Shown: one piece after another, positions 42,555 to 53,530 of the stretch
Layout: each line of letters begins with the position of its first letter
How positions within the stretch are numbered: position 1 is the first letter of the stretch
Assembly: GCA_951799445.1 (NCBI GenBank)
Contig: OX637287.1
Location: forward strand, 54,093,724 to 54,157,723
Direction of reading: 5' to 3'
Source: Pseudisothecium myosuroides
Lineage: Eukaryota; Streptophyta; Bryopsida; Hypnales; Lembophyllaceae
Length of the DNA stretch: 64,000 nt
Translations under genes and position numbers: made by a program
The notes under the pieces: generated by a model
Databases searched by the model: none
What the model was told of the DNA's origin: nothing
The model's input: the letters and a program-made list of their open reading frames with translations, nothing else

Positions 42555-45500
42555 ATGGCCTTACAAACAGAATCTGTCTATCCAAGAATACCTGCAGAAC
42601 CAGGTTTCAAACCATTGGAAGAGGACGGGACAAATGACATAATGTGGATGACGAATATGCGTCAATACCTTTCTAGTAAAGGCTTAGAGGGTATAACAAC
42701 TCGCCCACCAACACCGGCTGAAGTAGAAAGACGGAGGAAGGCAAAGGAAGAAGATCCCACATTGATTTTTGGAAAGTCCGAAGCAGATTATGATCGAATG
42801 CAGAAAGACACAGCTACCTTAGCAATCCGTCTAAGACTCAAAGACGATCTAGCCCTTCAAATGTATCATCATGATACACCATGCGACCTCTGGGAAGAGA
42901 TTCAATCCCGTTTTGAAGCCATGCGTGAAATTACATATCCTGAAACATGGCAAGCATGGTTAAGTCTTCGTCATATGGATTTTGACCTACTTGATGATTA
43001 TAAAGCAGCGCTATTTAAACTGACAGCAAAGCTAGCATATTGTAAGAGGCCAGTAACAGAAGAAGACATAATATTCAAGACATTATCGACAATGGGACCC
43101 GAAAGGATGGGACTTCGAGAGTCATTGCTAGCAAGAGAATATAAGAACTCAAGAGACCTATTCATTTACCTGGCTGAGAATGAGAAATTCAACAATGTTG
43201 CAAAAGAATTGGCAAAACAAAGACCTGCTGGGACTATAGCGACCCCAGAATTGAATTACACAAGAGAAAAGCAGCAGGATCCAAACAGAAGAAGAAAACC
43301 GTGGAAACGACAAGAGAAGAGGGCTCGGAGATCCGCGACCCCTGGTAAGAAAGATGAGGATAATATAAGGAAGAATAAATCAAAAACCTTTGGGAAGTGT
43401 TTCAGATGTGGCAAGAAACGTCACTTCGCACGAGATTGTCGAACACCAAAGGACATTGTTGATAAATACCGAAGAGAAAATAATTTGTCACCCTGGAGAG
43501 GCACTAAGAAAATCAGTAATGACAAGAACAAAAATAAAAAGCAACGTACTGAAAACGAAGATGAATATAATTATTTGGACCAGGTTCGCGTTGAGGAGAC
43601 AAATGCAGTATTTGAACAGCAACAGCGGACAAATAGATCAATGATGCTACTTGATTCAGGAGCGACAATTACAGTCGTCACAAGTGCCAAATACTTCACG
43701 AAGATGCAGCGTGAAAACTATAAGATAGCCTCGATGAGTGGTTTAAATCTCATTGTACGTGGATCAGGACCAGCTACGTTTATTTTACCTGGAGGCACTC
43801 GCATCTATGCTGAAAGAGCTCTTCTTATTCCGACGGCAAGAAGACAAGTTTTATGCGAGAATGATGTGTTTAACAGTGGCTATGAGATCAACACACACAT
43901 ATTCACGACAGGGGAAAGGTTCAAGACCCTTACGAACGAACATGGAAATTGTGCAGAGAAGTTTTATTATACTGACAATGGCCTTATCGAATTTGAAATA
44001 GCAACCAACGAGTTTATTGCACTTACAGGAGAGATCACTGATGATGGCAGACTTTGGCACGACCGCCTGGGTCATCCCTCAACGAGAATGCTGCAAAATA
44101 TATTAAAATCGACAGCGGGAAACATCAAAATTTCATCAAGGCTACCCGAGTCATGCCTGGCATGCTCTCGGGGCAAACTCATACTACGTCCAGCAAAAGA
44201 AATAAAAGATAAAGAGCTCAAACCTTTCCTCAATCGCATTCAGGTTGACATATGTGGCCCGATATCACCACCATCAGGACCATTTAGGTACTTTATGGTG
44301 ATGATAGACTCCACCTCAAGGTGGAGTGAGGTCAACCTGTTGTCAACAAGGAATCACGCTTTCGCGAAGATGTTGATACAGTTAATCAGGATGCAAGTTA
44401 GATTTCCAGATAATGGTGTCAGGGACATTCGAGTTGATGGGGCAGGTGAGTTTACGTCTAAAACATTCCAAAATTATTGCACAGCACAAGGTATAACACT
44501 TGAAGTAGCACTACCAGAAGTCCATTTTCAGAATGGACTCGCCGAAAGCTTAATTCGGAGAATACAATGGATAGCTCGTCCTCTGCTACTCAAGTCCAAC
44601 TTACCTTTAACGGCCTGGGGCCACGCAGTAATGCATGCTGCTGATCTCATTAGATACCGCCCATCTGCAGGAAATAAGATGAGTCCACATCAGTTAGCGA
44701 CGGGAAATGCACCGGATATAAAACATTTAAGGAAATTCGGATGTTCTGTTGAGGTGCCGCTTGACCCCACGAAAAGGAAAAAGTTTGGACCTCAGAGGAA
44801 GCAGGGTATCTACGTTGGGAACGTAGGTAATTCCCTGATAAAGTATATAGAACCAAAAACTGGAGACCTATTTAGGGCAAGGTTTCTAGACTGCCATTTT
44901 GATGAACAACATTTTCCATTCATGGAAATCAAAGAACAGCTGCCTGCCACGGTTTTAGACATTAATTGGCATACAGCGACAATTGACGACAGCCCAGATT
45001 ATCGCTGCGATGGGGAAGTGCAACGAATACTGAGGCTGCGAGAACTTGCTCGCAAGCTACCTGATGCTTTTGCTGACACACCTGATATTGTAAAAACCCC
45101 CTACACCCAAGTCCAATACACTCCAGCACGAATACTACCAGATAATACACCGGCGAACGTCTCTCAAATTCGACGAAAAAGGGGACGTCCTTTAGGGTCT
45201 AAAAATAAGCCAAAGAATTTAGGGAGAGCACCACATATTACTGGGGGGGCATTGCCGGAGACAGGGGGAGTAACACAAGGTCCAAGGGGAGTAGCAACTA
45301 ACCAGCCTAGCTTCGAAGAAGCAACGGATGTAGCACTCAGTGATCACGTCTGGGATAGACGAACCATTTGTAAGAATGAAGCCTTGATGGTGCACACCGT
45401 CAATGCTATTTTAGAAAACCCTGACATACCAAAAACGGTCCCACAAGCAAAGAGATCAGTAGAATGGCCGCACTGGAAACGTGCAATGCAAGATGAGATG

Positions 45501-47225
45501 AATTCAATGAAAGAAAGACAAGTCTTTGGGGTGCCGCAGCCTAAGACACTTGATATGAAACCCATTCGTTCTAAATGGGTTTTTGCAAAGAAAAGAGACT
45601 CTGAAGGAAAGATAATCCGCTATAAAGCACGCTTAGTTGCGAAGGGCTTTACTCAACAGTTTGGAATTGACTATGATTTCACCTACAGCCCAGTAATGGA
45701 TTCAATTACATTCAGATTCCTAATAGCTCTGGCTGTGCAGGAAAGACTCTCATTTAGACTGTTAGATATTGTCACAGCCTACCTGTATGGCAGGATGGAC
45801 AAAGAAATGTATATGGAGCTCCCCGAAGGGGTAGAATCCATCAACTCGACAAAAGAGAGCTCAATGCAGGATATGGGCAACTCGGGACAGTCCCAGAGAG
45901 CAAAAACAGAGCTAGTCGACAAGAAAACGCAGGATTTGGGAAAGGGCCATAAACGTGTGACGTTTGCCCCCTCCTCAGATCCTACCAATCTTGAAAATCT
46001 GAATATCATCTCTAGGAAGAGAAAGAGAGAACTGGGTCAAGTTGTAAGGATCTAGAAAGCCATTTATGGCTTGAAACAGTCTGGACGACTATGGTACCAG
46101 AATTTAACGGATTATCTGATCCAACAGGGTTTTAAAGCAAATAAATACACACCTTGTGTATTTGTGAACCGCAGAGGAAAGCACCTTGTGCTGATCGCAA
46201 TTTATGTCGACGACTTAAATATCTTCGGCACTCGGGCAGCAGTCGAGAAAACTGTTGACCTGATGAAACACAAGTACAAAGTCAAGGACTATGGACGAAC
46301 TCCAAGATGCTTAGGCGTGGAACTAGAGCATTTTGAGGACGGCTCTGTATTCTTGCATATGACTTCATATACAAGTAGACTTCTCGAGAAATTCGCGATG
46401 TCAGAGGCTCATCCAGTCTCCACACCTTTAACGGTCAGAACCCTAAAAACGGATCAAGACGAGTATGGTCCGTTGCGAGACAATGAAGAGATACTCTCTT
46501 CGGAGTACCCATATATTACCGCTGTAATGTCAATGTCTTGGTTATCGCTAAATGTAAGACCAGACCTGAAGTTCTCAACTCATTTATTGTCAAGACATAG
46601 CGCGGAACCGACTAAACGACACTGGCGCGGAGTAAAACATATGCTACGTTACTTGAACGGGACCAGAGACTACGGCATTCTTTTTGAAAGAAATTTCCAA
46701 CCGATTAAAGGTTATGCAGATGCCGGGTACCTGTCGGCTCCTGAGAAAGGAAGGTCGCAGTCCGGCTACGTTTTTACTATGGCTGATTCAGCGATCTCCT
46801 GGAGTTCGAAGCTACAACCCACAGTCGCAACATCTTCAAATCATGCTGAATTGATCGCCTTATTTGACACCACCAAGGAAGCTGTTTGGCTGCGAAATAT
46901 GTCATCAAGCCTAAAAACGTTAGCAAATCTCGAGATTGATATAAAACCTATGAAGATCTTCGAGGATAATGACGCCTGCCGGCACCAGATGTCAGAAGGT
47001 TTCATTAAATCCAACAATACGAAGCATTTGACACCGAAAATCTTCTATGCTGCTGAGCAAACAAAAATCGGCACCATATTTATCGAGAAGATTACCTCTG
47101 CCGAGAACATCGCTGATTTGTTTACAAAAACGTTACCACCATCTTCCCATCACAAACATATGTTGTCAATGAAGATGCGATCGTTAGCACAAGTCCGAAA
47201 GGAAAAGACACAACTTAGTTCATAA
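42555..47225 (+). CDS. Copia gag-pol polyprotein, interrupted by one TAG
   Basis: The frame is open from ATG 42,555 to TAG 46,053-46,055 and continues in the same frame to TAA at 47,223-47,225. Domains: gag with a zinc knuckle CFRCGKKRHFARDC (residues about 281-294); aspartic protease LLDSGA (Asp 367); integrase with an HHCC zinc motif (His about 502) and the catalytic triad D565, D628, E664 (D-x35-E spacing in the last pair); RT beginning near SKWVFAKK (about 1,006); the YVDD box about 50 codons after the stop; RNase H with the GYADAGY motif and the late END.AC motif. The TAG falls right before AIYGLKQ in RT. About 73 residues separate MELPEGV from that point, longer than usual. The stop may be a mutation or a read-through site; I cannot tell. 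Confidence 0.9.
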
Positions 47226-47308
47226 CGACTAGTGACAGGATTTTGAAAAACTACGATACTTTGCGATTAGGTCAAACAGAACCGGTTTTCTGGCATCCCA
47301 CCTCCGCC

Positions 47309-47319
47309 AAGAGGGGGAG
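47309..47319 (+). promoter_or_regulatory. Polypurine tract
   Basis: AAGAGGGGGAG lies directly before the 3' LTR, where plus-strand priming starts in LTR elements. Confidence 0.8.
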
Positions 47320-47593
47320 TGTCGAGACCTGGTCAATGGTCAGGTAGCTTGGCTACGTATGCGGATACGGTCAGTATACTGCCGTTTCATACCACTAGTT
47401 CGTACCTCTTCAAGGTTAAGGTTGTACCTCTTAAAGGTTGAGGTTCTGAGGAGTCGCGTTGCTTCTCAGCCAGAACTACGTATCATCACTCTGATCCTTA
47501 GGCTATTCAGAAGTAATGTGATTTTGAGCCTGAGGTACGTAGGCAGCTTCATCTCTTATCGAGAGATGGAGTCCGAGTGAAAACGTACTGTCA
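47320..47593 (+). repeat. 3' LTR of the Copia element
   Basis: 274 bp, reads identical to the 5' LTR and is followed by the CACAG target duplication. Confidence 0.93.
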
Positions 47594-47711
47594 CACAGCA
47601 AATAAGTCTCTACATATTTCATCATATTAGTACCTTAATATGTGAAAATTTGCAGAGTATCTCTTTTCTATAGATAAGTAACAAGTCACAATCAAATTTA
47701 ATACATTTGTC

Positions 47712-48599
47712 TTAACTTTTAAAGTCCCAAGGCCTATTTTTTGTCAATTTTTTGTCAATCTCCCCCCCCCCCTTCCCTCCCTCCCCCCTCAAAATTGCCA
47801 TTTCTAATGCAAAGAGAAAAAAAAATTTAATGGCATTTTTGCACATCTAACCGTAGGGTCTTGCAATAGACTAGTATGAGAATGTGTGAAAAAAATTCAA
47901 AAAGTTTGACTAGATAGATTGCAAGATAAATGCGTTCAAAGTGAAGAAAACATGGTTATTTTGGCACCATGGCAAAATAGTTTATTAAAATTTGAATCGT
48001 CTTCATTTAAAAATTTTGCACAATATATTTTGAATTAAAATAAAATTATCATGAAGAATTGAGTTGAAATTTCAAGGAAAAAAATGAAAAAAAGAAGTGA
48101 TTTTTATTCTTTAAAAATTTATAAAATAGAAATAGATATAGGATACAAGAAAAAACTAAATTATTAATAGCTCTAAGATGGGATTAGAATTTACTAATTC
48201 TAATAGATAGATTTTTCTAAAAATTTAATTTAATCCTTTAGAACTTTTTGCTTTGAAGAAATATGAAAAATGAGCTCAAAAACCAGTCCTATATGTTAAT
48301 TTTTCAAGAAGATCTTTTAAGTGAATGCAAAACAAGATGATCTATAACTTTTACATCATAAGTCCAAATAGAATCAATCAAAGCTTTCCTTGTAGACAAA
48401 AATACAAGCTATGAGAAACAAATTTCTTTTGCTCTAGGGCACCAATTGAAATAAAAGTTATATTTCCATGAAGCTAACAAGTTTTTCTATCTTATAAAAA
48501 AAATCCAAAAACTTTTGCCAAAAATTGCGTTCATAGGAAATCTACTTGAAATCCATTTTCTCTCCCTATATGCACCATGAATAGGACTTTAGGGGTTAA
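47712..48599. mobile_element. TTAA-flanked DNA transposon, copy 2' (right arm)
   Basis: Mirror partner of 9,539-10,424. Flanks read 'gtcTTAA...TTAAtaataaa', while the tandem copy at 39,313-39,324 reads 'tcTTAAtaataaa' with one TTAA and no element. This is a filled/empty pair. Confidence 0.85.
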
Positions 48600-50122
48600 T
48601 AATAAACCTTACCTAGTATTATCAAAGCAAATGTATACTCTTTTTCTATGTATTCAATATCTAGAATTAATAGAAATGAGCAAGGTTATGAATGGAGAGG
48701 TCCTTGTAACATAATTGAATAATGCTCTATTTTGAAATGACAATTGGATGGAACAAAGTTATGATCAATTTGCAAATGAGCAAGATATGATCGAAGATGT
48801 CCACATAACAGTATTGGACAATGTTAGCAGAGTGTCTTCAGGGTTCATGCAAAAAAAGAAAGTGATATAAGAAATGCAAGTGAATCTTCACTATAGATAT
48901 TTGTCCCACATGCTTGGTGACCGTACATGTGTGTGTTGTCTTCTCCCACATGGTTCTATGATTGCATTGTACGTATGTTTTTTCTCCCACATGCTTCTTC
49001 AATACCAATAATGTCAATCCACTTGAGCAGTCTTTGTTGAAGTTTCAACATTTGTAAAGTACTGTACCTTTGCATTTTTTTTATAAAAGGGAAGCTTCTG
49101 CCTTCTTGAATAATGTTATATTGTGTTGTCACTCCTCTGTTTCATGAGTGAACTTTAACATCATTCCATGCCTAATTTCAATGCACTTGGATCCAATGTT
49201 CACAAATGTGGCTCTCAAAGCTTCTATGTGCAAAATTTGAATTTTAAGGACATTTACCAATGCTCTTAGCAACCGCAAATCATGAAAATCACATCTGGGA
49301 CCTCCGATGGATAGTTCGGACAGACCAGAGTTGCAAGAGAAAAGGCCCTCAGGCAGGCCCAAGGCAGACAAAGTTGCACCTGCAGAAGCTGCTCTTCTGA
49401 AAGAACATGGACTGCGCAACAGCTGTGGCAGAAAAGGAAACAGGGAGCAGAGTGTATAGTTCAGTGGGACACAACATCAATACATAACGAAGCACATCCG
49501 CAAGCAATGAAGAAGGATTTCAAAGTGTAGACAATACAGTCCCATTCTGCAAAGTACGCTGCATACTTGCATAGAGTCAGGTACATCCTATACTCATGGT
49601 AGTCCAAAACAAAGTGTACTTGAGGCTGGGAAGCGAACTAGTCGTGTTAAACAATGAATTTTGAATTGGAATTTTCTACCAGCACACGCTTCTTGCACTC
49701 CTTCCAAATGCACGCATCTGAACAACCGTGGTCAATTCGTGATTCAATCGGTGAGGAATGTAGGGCACCACAAATAATAACAAAGTGAAACTGATGAAAA
49801 GCAAGTGATCCTCCCTTCAAATCACTCAGCATTTCATCAAAAGTAATGCAAATTCCGTAACACATTGTACGCAACAACTCTCTCAAATTTGAAGTGTGCC
49901 AGCCAGCAGTTCTGATTAACATGTAAAGAGCGATCCCATAACGGATACTACACCATGTTGCTCATGAGCTAATGTTACAAATCCTTGCAAACTCGTAACA
50001 GGAAATAAAATCGAGCCGGCTACATAAAAAACACCAGTGATCCTCAAGGCCGTTTGTTCCACTTGGTCCTTCAATTCTACTCTCAAGACCCGAAACATCA
50101 ATGGAAAGACCACTGGTCTGCA
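48600..50122. other. AOC 3' flank, right arm
   Basis: Mirror of 8,012-9,538. It includes the open frame at 49,129-49,419 (minus strand), which matches 8,719-9,009 with about ten replacement differences and no ATG at its start. No certain gene. Confidence 0.45.
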
Positions 50123-51616
50123 TCAGTTGGTGAAACTGGGCGCACAATGGTCGGGGTGACATTCCTTGGCCTCCTTGCACGGCTCCACAGAGACAGAGGG
50201 CTCCACGGGTTTCTTCGTAAGGGCTGCCGGAAGCTTCTTAATGCCTTGCAAGTAAAACGTGTAGTGCAGCTTGATGGGGAAAATGAGCTGCTGCAGCTTC
50301 ACTTGGCCATAGCACCCGGCGAATATTCCTGAGCCTCCCGTGATGGCCAGGTAGGTGTCTTGGTAGGTGATGTAAGCCCCCTGGAAAGCAGCCCAAACTT
50401 GGATATCCACGTCAGGCTAGTGCAATAATCTTCCAAAACAAGATAAAACCTAAAGGTAGAGACACCCCAACCAGTATCCTGTAACTACCGTAAGGCCTGA
50501 AACCAAAATTTCGTTAAAATGGCGGTATTCCACAAACTTGACACTTTTAAATTTAGACCATGCGGTCTCAAATCTATACCCGTCCTAGACTTTAGAGCTG
50601 AAGAAGGAAATGAATGGAAAAATGCGTACGGAATATATACCGCCATTTAATGAAATTTCCCATCCTGGCTTTCTACCCATATGTCAGTGATTACCTGCAT
50701 GGAGATATGGCCATAGTCGCCGAGGTAGAAACTAACCAAAGCCTCGTACCGATCCCCTTTCTTCTCGGCGTTGTGCGAGATGAGAGTACACAAGCCGGAC
50801 GTGATGCCTAGCCGCGTCGTAAGCGATCCATCGTACAACTGAAAACAAAAACACACATCAGCAAAGGAACCGGAATCACAAATTGCTATATAATCTCAAA
50901 CTTCAGAACTCATTGAGATCTGTTTCATACTCACGATGTAGACTAATTGTATGGTGATGCAGTGCAGAATACTTAGAAAGTTTCCAGTGTAACCGTTAGG
51001 AGCCTCATTCTCTCCCCTATACCGACGTCTGCTCACAAGAGATTCTCATCTACTGGTTGGGCTCCAATTAGTAAGTTGTTGGATTTACTGAGCATGAATT
51101 GGCGAACTTCCAAGGCCACTCATCTTTGAATAGAAATGGAATTCTCTACTGTGCATACAATTGTTAGACGCGTAAAACCTCCCCACTCTGAACGATTTCC
51201 GTGAGAAAAGAGTAAATTTTGATAAGACTCAGAGGGAGAGTATTTTGATCTCAAGAGAGTTGGACCCTCTACTATGGATTCTCCAGTGCAGGTCATCACC
51301 GACACAAGTGTGCAAATTTTAGTCCTAACGGTACTTGTATGTTTGAGTGAACTTCGAATGAAAGCGCACTCCTTCTACACCTGCTTGCAAGACTATCCTC
51401 TATCGTTGCAGCAATAACAAAAATAGGCTTTACGACTAGCTCCCAACCAACCTTGTTACTGAGCGGCACAAGGTCTCCGAGGCCGTTAACATGTGTACCA
51501 GAGGTGGCATCTTTGCGTCCCCCAAACGGCAAGAACACGGGGCTTCCTCTATCCTTCTCGTTCATCTCGTACACCTGAAACTCCTGGACCTCCGAATCGT
51601 GACTCCGATGGAACAT
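50123..51616 (-). CDS. AOC: Allene oxide cyclase, right-arm copy (3 exons)
   Basis: Same role as the left-arm gene: allene oxide to cis-(+)-OPDA. Exons 51,616-51,452, 50,838-50,695 and 50,380-50,123 join in phase 0 and give 188 residues. It keeps the Glu/Pro pair in [11 protein letters not shown], the usual VFLPFGG loop, [27 protein letters not shown] and the PSFTN end. Oddities: the normally [14 protein letters not shown] block reads [14 protein letters not shown] here, with three changes at well-kept positions. Intron 2 contains a 165-bp MITE that the left-arm gene lacks. Intron 1 (613 nt) is half the left-arm length because it has no MITEs and one duplication unit. No stop or frameshift is visible. 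Confidence 0.92.
50500..50664. mobile_element. MITE of the 'AAATGGCGG' family in AOC intron 2
   Basis: 165 bp, flanked by CTG (50,497-50,499 and 50,665-50,667). The left-arm gene reads 'gaaagccaggcc' straight through at about 7,144-7,160 (one CAG, the same site on the other strand). The ends are AAACCAAAATTTCGTTAAAATGG and CCATTTAATGAAATTTCCC. Confidence 0.8.
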
Positions 51617-51897
51617 CTTTACAGGCGACCACAGACGCACGCACACACGCACACAAATCTAGCAAACAGCTACAAAACAACACTGACAGTCACAAGAAAA
51701 GCTCAAGCAATCACTTTCAAGCCTCACACCCTCCTGTCTTCGGACAACAGCACTTATAGCAGATCGTTTACGTTGCACAGAGCTCCAGAAAAACACTTCT
51801 ACGAGAATGGAAGTTCCGGGAATTAGTAGCGGACGACTAGTACAGTCAGCCCTCCGTAAGTCTTAGCGCGTGGAGCATTAGTATATGTGTTCCCATG

Positions 51898-52063
51898 AAT
51901 GGGAAATTTCGTAAAAGTGGTGGTAATCCATGCGCCATTTTTCCATTCATTTCCTTCTTAATTTCTGAAGTCTAGGACTGGAACCTAGACTTGGACCGCA
52001 CGGTCTAAGTAAACATAAAAGTGCCAAGTTTGTGGAATACCGCAATTTTTAAAACGAAATTTT
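51898..52063. mobile_element. MITE of the 'AAATGGCGG' family outside the right arm
   Basis: Left end 'gggaaatttcgtaaaagtggtgg.aatcca'; right end 'tggaataccgcaatttttaaaacgaaattttgg'. Centre palindrome AGACC...GGTCT as in the intron copies. The boundaries are approximate. Confidence 0.55.
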
Positions 52064-52253
52064 GGTCAATGACGCTGAAGGATAAAAAACATTGATCCAT
52101 TTGGGGTAGGACAATACTAGTAGGCGATTAGGTGTCTCCGATGAAAGTAATTTCGAATCTTCGGTAATGAGGATTGTGTCTGAGCTTGTCATCATGCGAT
52201 CTGTAACCATGTATGCTGATTTTTTTGATTTTTTTTAATGTTCGTGTGTGCAG

Positions 52254-52466
52254 TGTTTCATCGTTTTATGATAACTATGAGAAATTTAGTTAAAATGGTG
52301 TTATTCCAAACGCCATTTTTCCATTCATTTCCTTCTTTGATCACCCTTCCCCTTCCGCGCCATTTTAACGAAATCTTGGTTACTGAAGCAGTTATCGCCG
52401 ACTGCAAAGAAGCCGATGAGAAGGAAATGATCGATGGGTGGAATGGGAGGCATGGGAGGCATGTAG
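52254..52466 (+). pseudogene. Broken last exon of a third CPN60 copy
   Basis: Matches the last exon of CPN60 (TGTTTCATCG... to ...GGCATGTAG) and its upstream intron from about 52,170, but a 105-bp MITE (52,277-52,381) splits it. After the insertion the sequence resumes with ACTGAAGCAGTTATCGCC. The Gly-Met tail is altered and shortened. No upstream CPN60 exons are present nearby. The following 470 bp matches the CPN60 3' flank, including a piece shared only with the left arm near 13,140-13,210. Confidence 0.85.
52277..52381. mobile_element. MITE of the 'AAATGGCGG' family inside the CPN60 fragment
   Basis: 105 bp with ends ATGAGAAATTTAGTTAAAATGG and CCATTTTAACGAAATCTTGGT, flanked by ACT (52,274-52,276 and 52,382-52,384). 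Intact CPN60 genes read 'atgacgacaactgaagc' there with one ACT. Confidence 0.8.
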
Positions 52467-53530
52467 TAGATTTAGGTTTAGTTTTAGATTATTTTTCACC
52501 AGTGCGTTGATCGAGTTTGAGGGGATTCGCACTCGTCATCGGGCTCGAATGGACTGATCGGGGAGTTCATCTGGACAAGTTGCAAGAACACACGGCACAT
52601 TCGGTCACACAATGAAAGAGTCGGCTTTCTTACCTTCAAATCCTTCTCTTCTAAGAGATCTATGCAGGGGAGATCGACTTGACTACTGTAGTTTCGTGGA
52701 TTTTTTCCTTTATTTTGTTCGAGCTGTGTTGATGATGGCGCAGTTATCAACGCAGAGTTTCTAAGCAAACACTGGGTAAAGCTATACCAGCGTTTTGAAA
52801 TAAAAGACTGGCAGGGTTGGCTTTTCTTGAAAATCACATGAATGAAGTTGAAGTTGGATCTATAGTGAAGTGAGAAATATCTTGTTATTTTGCACTTTCC
52901 AGATGGCTCAAGTCTTCCTTTGAAACATGAGTGGGTTTCCTGCATTGTTGACGAGGTGAGAATAACTGCTTCTTGAAGTGCAAGATCTGAAGACTGACAT
53001 TTGGAATCAGAATCTTACGTTTGCACCCAAAATGGCCTGTTGCGGGATACATTAAGGTAAAAGGTCCATAAACCAACAGGGTTCTAAATGTGCTAAGGCA
53101 CTGCACTTGGCTTCATGAACACAGAGAACATGCTAAAGAAGATTTAAGGTAGGGAGACCCGTAATTGCCAATGACCCAAATCGCCACCCTAAAATCTTGG
53201 CACATATTAAGGTATTGAACACAGAAATAATTAATCAAAGGTTGGTTCCAAGTCACCTACGAATAATCTTAGAACTTCATAAATTTTTGAAGTATCCAAA
53301 TAACACAATCGTTGATTAATTGAAAGTTTGGAACCCTCTTTCATTTGCCGACAAAAACATATACAAATATGATGAGTCTAATAATAGGAATATGCTCATG
53401 CTCAGCGCCAAAAGTGGCAAATTCGGGCGTTCCTATTTTACATCAGCAGCAAACCGATACCATCAAGAGTGGACATTCAATATTCCCTTTTGCTTTCTAG
53501 ACTACTCACCAATAATGAGAGGAATGACAA
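52467..53530. other. CPN60-like 3' flank and intergenic DNA
   Basis: 52,467-52,985 resembles CPN60 3' flanks; the rest is unassigned. No gene was seen. Confidence 0.5.

Larger units (their letters stand above)
42211..47593 (+). mobile_element. Complete Ty1/Copia LTR retrotransposon
   Basis: 5,383 bp, flanked by the 5-bp target duplication CACAG (42,206-42,210 and 47,594-47,598). It has two 274-bp LTRs that I read as identical, each TG...CA. The internal order is gag, protease, integrase, reverse transcriptase, RNase H, which is the Copia order. The left arm at about 10,538-10,545 has the uninterrupted target. One in-frame TAG interrupts the polyprotein. Confidence 0.95.
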
